A stretch of 64,000 nt of DNA from Terripilifer sp031921685 (GTDB lineage Bacteria > Pseudomonadota > Alphaproteobacteria > Rhizobiales > Beijerinckiaceae), in NCBI RefSeq assembly GCF_031921685.1, contig NZ_JAPDHU010000003.1:1-64000 (forward strand). Reading direction: 5' to 3'. Positions 34,540 to 42,787 of this stretch are shown in pieces. The position numbers and the translations under genes are program-made. The notes under the pieces were generated by a model. It worked only from the letters and a program-made list of their open reading frames with translations. It did no database searches and was not told the origin of the DNA. How positions within the stretch are numbered: the first letter of the stretch is position 1; every line of letters starts with the position of its first letter.

Positions 34540-35130
34540 CAAAATCGTCTTCAATTTCTCTGGCGCCGTCTTGCGCGCATCGCTGAGATAGATCTCGTGA
34601 TGCTTGCCGCTCATGACCAAACCGTTTGCCGGCAGAAATTCCTCGTGCAGCCGTTGCAACACCGGCCCCTCATCGTCGTAAGAACCGATATGCAGGGTCT
34701 GAACACAGCGCCCTTCCAGAAACGTTTCAAACCGTAGCCGGTCGATCGCCTCCGACGCGCCTTTCTTGCGCTGGGTCTCGATCGCTTGCGCGACCATCGC
34801 CTGATCGATCCAGTCCGGCTGCCCTATCATCATCGTCCATCGCCAGACATCTTTCGCCCTGGTGCGGAACGTACTCATATCATCCGCCCACCACAGACCT
34901 TCAAGGGGGCGCACCACATAGTCCTTGGCCAAGGTTTTCTTACTGGCGAATTTCAACGCATAGGAGACGGGATAAAGCGCTTCGAGGGCTGCTTTGTAGC
35001 TTTGCGCCGAATTGGGATCTCCCTGGCCGTCGATCATCAAAAACTGTAACGGCGGCACGTCAACGATGGTGAACTTGCCCTTCGCTGGAGCGTAAAGATC
35101 TTTCCGCTCGATCTTGATATCGCTCTTCAC
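34522..35130 (-). CDS. GyrI-like small-molecule-binding protein
   Basis: 202 residues from a GTG at 35130, five bases after the stop of the upstream regulator gene; that stop plus the family start (KSDIKIERKDLY) favour it over the longer frame. It shows the GyrI-like/SOUL-type pattern FTIVDVPPLQFLMIDGQGDPN and a second half ending KHHEIYLSDARKTAPEKLKTILR. Such domains bind hydrophobic or cationic molecules and often accompany efflux regulators. It is translationally coupled to the SufR-like regulator. Confidence 0.82.
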   Translation of the reverse strand: MKSDIKIERKDLYAPAKGKFTIVDVPPLQFLMIDGQGDPNSAQSYKAALEALYPVSYALKFASKKTLAKDYVVRPLEGLWWADDMSTFRTRAKDVWRWTMMIGQPDWIDQAMVAQAIETQRKKGASEAIDRLRFETFLEGRCVQTLHIGSYDDEGPVLQRLHEEFLPANGLVMSGKHHEIYLSDARKTAPEKLKTILRQPVQ

Positions 35131-35135
35131 GATAG

Positions 35136-35798
35136 CTAGCGCGCGCGGATGCGATAAGCGCACCGCCGCGCGCCCTTCACGATATGCTCGGTCCGTTCGA
35201 TCGAGCACTTCGGCCCCAACATTTCCTGAAAGATGCTGAGCTCGGCCCGACAAAAATCTTGGCATGCGGTCGCGGCCGCGCAGATCGGACAATGATTTTC
35301 GATCAGGAACCAGCCGTCACCATCTTCGGCCGGCCGCCATTCGGCCATATAGCCCTCCCGGCTTCGGATCGCGACCAGAGCCGCGATACGCGCTTCAAGG
35401 CCATCTATCTTGGCAAGCGCCGCGCTATAGGCCGCGCGCGTTTCATCTTCACGGGCGCTGATGACGCGATCGAGTGCGTCCTTGCCAAGAACGTCGCGCA
35501 AATTGCGCAGCAAGCTGACGGTCAGTTCCGCATGGGTATCGGGAAAGCGGGCATGCCCCCGGTCGGTCAGCCGCCAAAACTGCGACGGACGGCCAACGCC
35601 CCGCGCAACGGCCTCGGTCTCGACCAATCCATCGCCAGCGAGCTTCATCAATTGCTGCCGGGCGTTCTCACCCGTCGTGCCAAGCGCTTGTCCCAGATCG
35701 GCGGCGGTTTGCGGTCCGCGCGTTTTGAGCAGCACAAGCAACCGGTCCGCCACGGGGCGGAGGGAAAGGCGCTCATTTTCCAAGTCAATATTTGACAT
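35136..35798 (-). CDS. SufR/DeoR-like winged-helix regulator with C-terminal Cys cluster
   Basis: 220 residues from the ATG at 35798. An N-terminal winged helix (LLVLLKTRGPQTAADLG, then TGENARQQLMKLAGDGLVE) is followed by a long helical region and a Cys-rich end: C-x2-C-x5-C-x3-C in HCPICAAATACQDFC, then LGPKCSIERTEHIVKGARRCAYRI. This resembles regulators of the SufR kind that sense via an iron-sulfur cluster (family knowledge); no Suf genes are nearby. It is divergent from an MFS exporter gene and upstream of the GyrI-like gene, suggesting control of drug or stress export. Confidence 0.8.
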   Translation of the reverse strand: MSNIDLENERLSLRPVADRLLVLLKTRGPQTAADLGQALGTTGENARQQLMKLAGDGLVETEAVARGVGRPSQFWRLTDRGHARFPDTHAELTVSLLRNLRDVLGKDALDRVISAREDETRAAYSAALAKIDGLEARIAALVAIRSREGYMAEWRPAEDGDGWFLIENHCPICAAATACQDFCRAELSIFQEMLGPKCSIERTEHIVKGARRCAYRIRAR

Positions 35799-35812
35799 AT
35801 TTTCCGATCGGA

Positions 35813-35840
35813 TATATTCCAAGCATGAACTTGATATATA
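35813..35840. promoter_or_regulatory. Imperfect inverted repeat upstream of the SufR-like gene
   Basis: Arms TATATTCCAAG (35813-35823) and CTTGATATATA (35830-35840) match except for two positions, around a CATGAA centre. A perfect TCCGATCGGA lies at 35803-35812, just next to it. Both are between the divergent regulator and MFS genes, where an autoregulatory operator is expected. Confidence 0.45.
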
Positions 35841-35907
35841 GTTACTGACGTCCTTTTGCAACTGTCCTCCGCAGCCGGCATATGGATGTCCGGCGAAGGA
35901 GTCTGCG

Positions 35908-37353
35908 ATGAAGGATCAGCACGTCGGCTGGGGCGTCTTGTTCTCGGGCAAGAACGGCATCCGCTCGCTGGCCCTGGCCGGCGGCGTCGGTCTCCACGCG
36001 ATCAATGTCTATGTCGCGACCACAATCCTCCCCTCGGTCGTCAATGATATAGGCGGCCTCGACTATTACGCCTGGAATACCACCCTCTTCGTCGTCGCTT
36101 CCATCCTGGGATCGGCGCTATCAGCCCGGCTGTTGCAGGCCAGCGGCCCTCGGGGCGCCTATACCATCGCCGCGCTGATCTTTGGTCTCGGCACGCTCCT
36201 TTGCGCGGCCGCGCCCAACATGCCGGTCATGCTGGTTGGCCGTTTTGTCCAAGGCTTGGGCGGCGGCTTCCTCTTCGCCCTCGCCTACGCGATGATCCGT
36301 ATCGTCTTCGAAGAAGCGCAATGGCCGCGTGCCATGGCGCTCGTCTCCGGAATGTGGGGCATCGCAACACTGGTTGGCCCTGCCGTCGGCGGCATTTTCG
36401 CCGAGATCGGCGCTTGGCGCGCCGCCTTCTGGTCGATGCTGCCCGTCATCGCGCTCTTCGCTTTCCTGGCCTTCACCGTTTTGCCAAGCAAGAACCGCGA
36501 TCAAAGCGAGCGCACCGGCCTGCCCTTCGCGCAACTGAGCTTGCTCACCCTTGCGGTCTTCGCCGTCTCCCTCGGCAGCATCTGGCAAGAGCTCGCCTGG
36601 AATGGCGTTGGCATCGCCGTCGCGCTCGTCTTCCTCGCCGTGTTTGGCATCGTGGAACGTAAAGCTCGGCAACGATTGCTGCCGCGTGGCGCCTTCGACA
36701 TGACCAAACCCCTGGGCCTGGTGCTGGCGATGATGGCCTTGCTGTCGATCTCTGTGACGGTGACGGAGATTTTCGTGCCACTCTTCCTGCAGGTTCTGCA
36801 CGGACAGCAGCCGCTCGCCGCCGGCTATATCACCGCCGCCATGGCAGCAGGCTGGACGACAGGCGCCATCACCAGTTCAAGTGCGCGCGGCCGTGGCGCC
36901 GATCGCGCGATCTTTCTCGCGCCTCTCATCTCGCTGATAGGCATGATCCTGCTGGCCCTCCTCTCGCCCTGGCCGACCAGAGGCGAATGGATTCCGCTGA
37001 CGGTTATCACCTTGTCTTTGCTGACAGTCGGCGCTGGCGTTGGCATCGGCTGGCCGCATCTGCTGACCCGCGTGCTGCAAGTGGCACCAGCCGACGAAAA
37101 GGACCGTGCCTCGGCGTCGATCACGACCGTGCAACTCGTCGCCACCGCGCTTTGCGCACCGATCGCCGGCATGGTCGCCAATCTGGCAGGTCTCACCGAC
37201 CCCGGTGGGGTCACCGGCACATCGAGCGCTGCCTTCTGGCTCTTCGCCGTCTTTGCTTTGGCGCCAGCGATCGCATTGCTCGCCGCCATCAATATCATGA
37301 GACGGCGCCAGCGTCCGGCCATAGCCGCTCTGCCACGACCATCGCAAAGCTAG
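35908..37353 (+). CDS. MFS transporter, probable multidrug exporter
   Basis: The 481-residue protein has about 14 hydrophobic helices and starts after GAAGGAG. It shows NVYVATTILPSVVNDIG at helix 1, LVGRFVQGLGGGFLFALAYA at helix 4 and KARQRLLPRG in the central loop; the length fits the DHA2 (14-helix) drug:H+ antiporter group. It is divergent from the SufR-like regulator, 109 bp away, and is likely its target. Confidence 0.83.
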   Translation: MKDQHVGWGVLFSGKNGIRSLALAGGVGLHAINVYVATTILPSVVNDIGGLDYYAWNTTLFVVASILGSALSARLLQASGPRGAYTIAALIFGLGTLLCAAAPNMPVMLVGRFVQGLGGGFLFALAYAMIRIVFEEAQWPRAMALVSGMWGIATLVGPAVGGIFAEIGAWRAAFWSMLPVIALFAFLAFTVLPSKNRDQSERTGLPFAQLSLLTLAVFAVSLGSIWQELAWNGVGIAVALVFLAVFGIVERKARQRLLPRGAFDMTKPLGLVLAMMALLSISVTVTEIFVPLFLQVLHGQQPLAAGYITAAMAAGWTTGAITSSSARGRGADRAIFLAPLISLIGMILLALLSPWPTRGEWIPLTVITLSLLTVGAGVGIGWPHLLTRVLQVAPADEKDRASASITTVQLVATALCAPIAGMVANLAGLTDPGGVTGTSSAAFWLFAVFALAPAIALLAAINIMRRRQRPAIAALPRPSQS

Positions 37354-37360
37354 CGGCCCG

Positions 37361-38392
37361 TCAGATCCAAGCGAAAAGCCCCAGCCCCGCGTGCACATCC
37401 GCCTGCGTGGCTGCGGTCACCTCCCGCGCCCGTGCGGTGCCGGCCCGCAGGATGTCCATCACCGTATCGCGGTCGCGCGCCAGGACCGCGCGGCGCTCGC
37501 GGATCGGCCCAAGCAGATCGCGCAGCAATTGCTCCAGCCGCCGCTTCAAGGCCACGTCACCAAGGCCGCCACGGCGATAGTGCGCTTTTAAATCCGCCAC
37601 CGCTTCGACATCCGGATCGAAGGCATCGAGATAGGTGAAGACCACATTGCCTTCGACCGTGCCGGGATCGCTGACGCGCAGATGATTAGGATCGGTGTAC
37701 ATGCGGTTCACCGCGTCCGCGATCTCAGCGTCTGAGGCGGAAAGCGCGATGGCATTACCCAGCGACTTACTCATCTTCGCCTTGCCGTCGACACCCGGCA
37801 GCCGCCCCACCTGCGGGATCAAAGCCTTTGCTTCGACGAGCACCTCACGCCCCATTTGTCGGTTCAGCCTGCGCACGATTTCGTTGGTCTGTTCAATCAT
37901 CGGCAGTTGATCTTCGCCGACCGGCACCACCGTCGCTTTGAAGGCGGTGATGTCAGCCGCCTGCGCCGCCGGATAGCAGAGAAAGCCCGCCGGAATATCG
38001 CGGCCAAACCCACGCATCTTGATTTCATCCTTCACCGTCGGATTGCGCTCCAGCCGCGAGACAGTGACGAAGTTGAGATAGAGCATGGTCAGCTCGGCCA
38101 GCACGGGCAGCGCCGATTGCACACAGATCGTCGTAACCAACGGATCGATGCCGACAGCAAGATAATCGGTGGCGACCTCCAGCACATTGCGCGTCACTTT
38201 GGCGGGATCGTTGGCGTTATCGGTCAACGCCTGCGCATCGGCGAGCAACAGGAACTGCCTGTGGCTGTGCTGCAGGGCGACACGATTACGCAGGGACCCG
38301 GCGTAATGGCCAAGATGCAGCGGCCCAGTGGTGCGGTCGCCGGTGAGGATGACGGGTTTATCTGAAGAGCTAGGCGTGGGCTGAATGGACAT
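37361..38392 (-). CDS. trpS: Tryptophanyl-tRNA synthetase, streptococcal-type
   Basis: About 343 residues from the ATG at 38392 (AGGAG upstream). Class I motifs are GPLHLGHYAGSL (HIGH) and AKMSKSLGN (KMSKS). The N-terminal region (VILTGDRTTG, LLADAQALTDNANDP, RLERNPTVKDEI, GFLCYPAAQAADITAFKA) resembles the form found in streptococci rather than the usual alphaproteobacterial RVFSGVQPTG type. A second, standard trpS may exist elsewhere, so this could be an auxiliary form. It lies downstream of hss on the same strand. Confidence 0.9.
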   Translation of the reverse strand: MSIQPTPSSSDKPVILTGDRTTGPLHLGHYAGSLRNRVALQHSHRQFLLLADAQALTDNANDPAKVTRNVLEVATDYLAVGIDPLVTTICVQSALPVLAELTMLYLNFVTVSRLERNPTVKDEIKMRGFGRDIPAGFLCYPAAQAADITAFKATVVPVGEDQLPMIEQTNEIVRRLNRQMGREVLVEAKALIPQVGRLPGVDGKAKMSKSLGNAIALSASDAEIADAVNRMYTDPNHLRVSDPGTVEGNVVFTYLDAFDPDVEAVADLKAHYRRGGLGDVALKRRLEQLLRDLLGPIRERRAVLARDRDTVMDILRAGTARAREVTAATQADVHAGLGLFAWI

Positions 38393-38597
38393 CGGTGTCT
38401 CCTGAAAAGGGGAGCCGCCGCAATGTCGAACGTCAGAAACCAATCCGTGTCGCCAAAACGGCGGCACGGTCGCGCATGAACGACAGGCCGCTCCCTAGAG
38501 GGAGCGCCACCAGCAAAGAAAGAGCTGCGCCGGTTTGTTCATAGCGGCGTTGTCATAGCAGGCGCCGCCGCCCGGGCCAAGAGGTGGCCAAGATAGC

Positions 38598-38623
38598 CCC
38601 TGGCGCGGCGAACCGCGCCAGGG
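38598..38623 (-). terminator. Strong hairpin after hss
   Basis: Perfect 11-bp stem CCCTGGCGCGG / CCGCGCCAGGG with a TTCG tetraloop on the minus strand, 8 bp after the hss stop. There is no T-tract on that strand. A second symmetrical repeat, GCTCCCT-AG-AGGGAGC, sits at about 38493, between this and trpS. Confidence 0.6.
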
Positions 38624-38631
38624 AGAGATTT

Positions 38632-40065
38632 TTAGCGCACCAGCACGTTGCGGAACTGCCACGGATCGCTGGTGTCGATGTCCTCTGGGAAGAAGCCCGG
38701 GCGACCTTCCAGCGGCGTCCAGTCGGTGTAAACGCCGACGACCGGGCCGAGATAGGGCAACTGCACTTCGAGGCAACGGCGATAGTCCATCTCGTCCGCC
38801 TCGACGATGCCGGCGGTCGGATTTTCCAGCGCCCAGACCATGCCGGCGAGCACGGCCGAAGTCACCTGCATGCCCGTCGCATTCTGATAGGGCGCGATGC
38901 GGCGCGTTTCCTCGACCGAGAGCTGCGAACCATACCAATAGGCATTCTTGCCGTGGCCGTAGAGCAGCACGCCGAGTTCATCGATGCCATCGACAATCTC
39001 GTCTTCTTCGAGGATGTGCACCTTGTCCTGCACCTTGCCGCCCTGGCCGAACATTTCATGCAGGCTCAGCACCGCGTCATTGCACGGATGATAGGCGTAA
39101 TGGCAGGTCGGCCGGAACACCAGCTTGCCGGCCGCGTCGCGCACGGTGAAATAGTCGGAAATCGAGATCGACTCGTTGTGCGTGACGAGGAAGGCATATT
39201 GCGCCTGCGCCGTCGGCGTCCAGGAACGCACGCGCGTGTTGGCGCCCGGCTGCAGCAGGAAAATCGCTGCGCCACAGCCTTCCGCATGGGTGCGGCCGTT
39301 CTCCGGCATCCACTTCTCGTGCGTGCCCCAGCCCAGTTCCGCCGGCTGCAGGCCTTCCGACACGAAGCCTTCGACCGACCAGGTGTTGACGAAGACGCGC
39401 GGCGGCTTCGGCGTTTTGGCACGCTGCGTATCGCGCTCGGCGATGTGTACACCCTTGACGCCCAATTGCTGCATCATCTGGCCCCAGCCTTCGCGCGTCG
39501 TCGGCGTCGGAATGCTGAGCTTGAGATCGGCCGCCAGGTTGATCAGCGCCTGCTTGACGAACCACGACACCATGCCGGGGTTGGCGCCGCAGGTTGAAAC
39601 CGCGGTCGGACCACCCGGATTGCGTCGCTTGGCCGCCAGCAGGGTCTCGCGCAGCGCGTAGTTGGTGCGCGCTTCCGGACCCTTGCTCTTGTCGAAATAG
39701 AAGCCCGGCCACGGCTCGACCACGGTATCGACATAGAGCGCGCCGATCTCACGGCAGAACTCCATGATGTCGACGGAACCGGTGTCGACCGACAGGTTGA
39801 CGCAGAAGCCTTGGCCACCGCCGGCCGTCAGCAACGGCCCCAGCAGGGTGCGGTAGTTTTCCTTTGTCACGGCCTGATGCAGGAACTTGATGCCCCGCTC
39901 GTCGAGCAGGCGGCGGTCCGCATCGTCGGGCGCGATGACGACGAATTTCGACTTATCGAATTTAAAATGCCGTTCGATCAGCGGCAGGGTTCCCCGGCCG
40001 ATCGAGCCAAAGCCGATCATTACGATCGCGCCATCAATCCGGCCATGCACGGGCCAATCCGTCAT
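38632..40065 (-). CDS. hss: Homospermidine synthase
   Basis: 477 residues from the ATG at 40065 (AGGAG upstream). It has the NAD-binding IVMIGFGSIGRGTLPLIERH at the N-terminus, and GANPGMVSWFVKQAL and SLHEMFGQGGKVQD further on, like the bacterial NAD-dependent enzyme that converts two putrescines to sym-homospermidine and ammonia. Homospermidine is the main triamine of many Rhizobiales. Substrate would be supplied by the ornithine decarboxylase at 40966. Confidence 0.93.
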   Translation of the reverse strand: MTDWPVHGRIDGAIVMIGFGSIGRGTLPLIERHFKFDKSKFVVIAPDDADRRLLDERGIKFLHQAVTKENYRTLLGPLLTAGGGQGFCVNLSVDTGSVDIMEFCREIGALYVDTVVEPWPGFYFDKSKGPEARTNYALRETLLAAKRRNPGGPTAVSTCGANPGMVSWFVKQALINLAADLKLSIPTPTTREGWGQMMQQLGVKGVHIAERDTQRAKTPKPPRVFVNTWSVEGFVSEGLQPAELGWGTHEKWMPENGRTHAEGCGAAIFLLQPGANTRVRSWTPTAQAQYAFLVTHNESISISDYFTVRDAAGKLVFRPTCHYAYHPCNDAVLSLHEMFGQGGKVQDKVHILEEDEIVDGIDELGVLLYGHGKNAYWYGSQLSVEETRRIAPYQNATGMQVTSAVLAGMVWALENPTAGIVEADEMDYRRCLEVQLPYLGPVVGVYTDWTPLEGRPGFFPEDIDTSDPWQFRNVLVR

Positions 40066-40239
40066 TTGTCTGACTCCTGAAATTTTCTGGGAAATAGCGA
40101 GCTCAGATGACGAGCTCATATCTTCGGGAAAGCCGGCCCCACGGGAGCCAGGCGGATTTGCTGCCAAAAAGCAAACCGCACCGTCACGGTCAATGAAAAT
40201 TGGCCGGAACGGTGCGGGTGGAGTTACAGCCGGCTCAAA

Positions 40240-40860
40240 CTAGGCCGCGCGACGAACATCCCTCGCAGACGCCGGCGCGAGGAGGCAACCACGCGCGCCG
40301 GCCAGAGTGCCCGGTTTCAGTTCAAGCCCCAGAAAACGGGCCCGGTCGACCGGACCGGGCATGTCGAGCGCACCCGTCAGTGCGGCCGAAAAGCCAAACC
40401 GCTGATAATAGGCCTCATCGCCGACCAGCAGGATGGCACCATGGCCCCGCGCCGCGGCGCGAGCGATCGCCTCGCGCATCAGCATGCCGCCGATCCCCAG
40501 CGCCCTGTCCTTGGCCTTGACCGCCAGTGGGCCGAGCAGCAGCGCCGGACGCCCCTCGGCGTCGCGCACGTGCCACAAGCGCACGCTCCCGACGATCTCA
40601 CGATCGACGGTGGCGACGAGCGCCAGACCGCGCGCCGGGGCCTGACCTTCACGCAGACGCTCGCTCGACTTCAACCGCCGGCCAAGGCCCATGGCGGCAT
40701 CGAGCAGCGCTTCACGCGCGTCAAGGTCAGCCGCGCGCTCCTCACGGATGACGACGCGACGGCGGTCTGGCAGTGCCCGCAGCGACGCTGCGGCAACCGG
40801 GGCATGTCCGGCAACGGCCGGCACGGAAACGCATTCGGAAACAGGGGTAGCCAAGGTCAT
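40240..40860 (-). CDS. GNAT-family N-acetyltransferase
   Basis: 206 residues from the ATG at 40860, with GAGGAGGATCGG just upstream. The acetyl-CoA motif is LAVKAKDRALGIGGMLMREA, after LGPLAV, and the C-terminal part has YYQRFGFSAAL. It lies between odc and hss on the same strand (gaps 105 and 174 bp). A polyamine-related role, such as acetylation of ornithine, putrescine or a modification enzyme, is plausible but rests on position only. Confidence 0.82.
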   Translation of the reverse strand: MTLATPVSECVSVPAVAGHAPVAAASLRALPDRRRVVIREERAADLDAREALLDAAMGLGRRLKSSERLREGQAPARGLALVATVDREIVGSVRLWHVRDAEGRPALLLGPLAVKAKDRALGIGGMLMREAIARAAARGHGAILLVGDEAYYQRFGFSAALTGALDMPGPVDRARFLGLELKPGTLAGARGCLLAPASARDVRRAA

Positions 40861-40965
40861 CCGATCCTCCTCGAGGAGATCAGGCGAGCCTCGCACCCCC
40901 GGCAAATTTTCATCTGCGCGGGGGCCGTTCGGTACTGGGAAACGATCGGCGCGAAAATCTTTCGC

Positions 40966-42108
40966 TTAGATCACGTGGGTTTCGAGCGGCGGGAAGCCGT
41001 TGAACTCGACGGCAGAATAGGTCGTCGTGTAAGCGCCCGTGCCTTCGATCAGCACTTTCGCGCCAATCTCCAGCGAGACGGGGAGCAGATACGGCTCCTT
41101 CTCGTAGAGCACGTCGACGGAATCGCAGGTCGGGCCCGCGATCACGCACGGCTCCATCTCGTCACCGTCAACGTCGGTACGGATCGGATAGCGGATCATC
41201 TCGTCCATGGTCTCGGCCAGTCCGTTGAACTTGCCGATGTCGAGGTAGACCCACTTCACCTTGTCGTCCTCGGCCTTCTTCGAAATCAGAATGACTTCCG
41301 CCTCGATGACGCCGGCATTGCCGACCATGCCGCGGCCCGGCTCGATAATCGTTTCCGGGATACGGTTGCCGAAATGCTTGCGCAGGCTGCGGAAGATCGA
41401 CTGACCGTAGGCTTTCACCGCCGGCACGTCGCGCAGATACTTCGTCGGGAAGCCGCCGCCGAGGTTGACCATCGACAGGTGGATGCCACGCTCGGCCAGC
41501 TCACGGAAGATGCCGGCGGAGGACTTCAGCGCACCGTCCCACATCTTCGGATTGCGCTGCTGCGATCCGACGTGGAACGAAATGCCATAGGCGGTCAGGC
41601 CGAGACGGTGCGCATGTTCGAGCACGCTCACAGCCATTTCCGGCACGCAACCGAACTTGCGCGACAGCGGCCATTCGGCGCCGGCACCGTCGCACAAAAT
41701 GCGGCAGAACACCTTCGAGCCCGGAGCGGCGCGCGCCACCTTCTCGACCTCGACGAGGCTGTCCACGGCGAACAGACGAATGCCGAGCTCGTAGGCGCGC
41801 GCGATGTCGCGCTCCTTCTTGATGGTGTTGCCGAAGCTGATGCGATCGGGCGTGCAGCCGGTGGCGAGCACCTGCTGGATCTCGACCACCGAAGCGGTGT
41901 CGAAGCAGGAGCCCAGCTTGGCGAGCAGATCGAGCACGGCCGGCTGCGGGTTCGCCTTCACGGCGTAGAACACGCGCGTGTCCGGCAGCGCCCGGGCAAA
42001 AGCGTTGTAGTTGTCGCGCACGACCTCGAGGTCGACGACAAGGCACGGTCCAGTGTCGCGGCCTTCGGCACGGCGAGCACGGAAGAATTCCTGAATGCGA
42101 TCGGTCAT
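40966..42108 (-). CDS. odc: Ornithine decarboxylase (alanine-racemase-fold, type III PLP)
   Basis: 380 residues from the ATG at 42108 (GGAAGGG upstream). The PLP lysine is in FYAVKANPQP (about 57), with GFGTP-type ligands near MVNLGGGFPTKY, EPGRGMVG and the substrate-side Cys in GPTCDSVDVLYE. This is the short eukaryotic/alphaproteobacterial ODC type, also active on lysine in some species. It makes putrescine for homospermidine synthesis. A long, structured leader precedes it. Confidence 0.93.
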   Translation of the reverse strand: MTDRIQEFFRARRAEGRDTGPCLVVDLEVVRDNYNAFARALPDTRVFYAVKANPQPAVLDLLAKLGSCFDTASVVEIQQVLATGCTPDRISFGNTIKKERDIARAYELGIRLFAVDSLVEVEKVARAAPGSKVFCRILCDGAGAEWPLSRKFGCVPEMAVSVLEHAHRLGLTAYGISFHVGSQQRNPKMWDGALKSSAGIFRELAERGIHLSMVNLGGGFPTKYLRDVPAVKAYGQSIFRSLRKHFGNRIPETIIEPGRGMVGNAGVIEAEVILISKKAEDDKVKWVYLDIGKFNGLAETMDEMIRYPIRTDVDGDEMEPCVIAGPTCDSVDVLYEKEPYLLPVSLEIGAKVLIEGTGAYTTTYSAVEFNGFPPLETHVI

Positions 42109-42530
42109 CGCGGCATCCCTTCCAATGGCGCGGCCTCGGCCGCACGAACCATCAAACATCGGGTGGTTGGACGCGCACATTTGCCGCCGCGCTGTGGAGA
42201 CACGGCAGGTTCGTGTGTGCATCAACCGGGACCGTGAGCAGCTTGCAGGACTTGCGCCCTAGCGAAACCACACCCGGTCGGGTGCTGCGCCGTTGGCTCT
42301 TGCGCCACTTGCGGCCATGGACATGTCCATGGACCTTGGGTGGTCTGGGAAGCCATCGTTTGGAATGGGGGAACCCCGTTCCGCACGCCCGGCAAGAAAG
42401 ACTAGCCTCTTCGGTAAGCCAGGTTTGGAGTCTGGCAGAGACGAAAAAGCCCGGTCCGTCGTTGCTTTAAGTCGCGTCCCCCGTTTGGCGGGGTTCGCCG
42501 GTTCGCCTCCGGCTGCCGGTTTTTACTGAC
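42109..42530 (-). promoter_or_regulatory. Structured mRNA leader of odc (candidate speF-motif RNA)
   Basis: Over about 420 nt the minus-strand transcript can form several hairpins: CCCCG/CGGGG (42479-42493), GGAACGGGG/CCCCATTCC around 42364-42384, the 18-bp palindrome at 42315-42332, and ACCCG/CGGGT near 42271-42282. A speF leader motif is known upstream of ornithine decarboxylase genes in alphaproteobacteria and this leader is in the right place, but I could not match the consensus from memory. The remaining 42531-42787 contains the A/T-rich promoter region shared with the divergent glucan gene. Confidence 0.45.
42315..42332. repeat. Perfect 18-bp palindrome CCATGGACATGTCCATGG
   Basis: The 18 bases equal their own reverse complement. 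In the odc leader RNA this would be an 8-bp stem with an AU turn, or in DNA a dimeric protein site. It is the most regular element of the leader. Confidence 0.8.
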
Positions 42531-42787
42531 GGTTAACCGGCCTCTTGTCCGGACCCCGCCAACCGACACACGACCACAGGCACGTGCGATTTGGGCAAGG
42601 CGGAAAATACGCATCATCGCGCTGGGTTCAAGTGATATTTTCGTAATCTGCAACTTTTTTTGCCAACTGAGGCAATACGTCCACGTCGGCAGCCGCAGAA
42701 GTACACCTTGCCGCCATTTCAAAACCGTTTTACTGGCATCTCTTCTCGCGACGATACATCTCCAGAAAGCCCGTTGAAGGGAGCGCC

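Noticed and set aside
40441..42237. 598-aa plus-strand ORF across GNAT and odc
   Set aside because: It lies antisense to two clear enzymes, has no domain pattern, and reflects high GC and codon bias.
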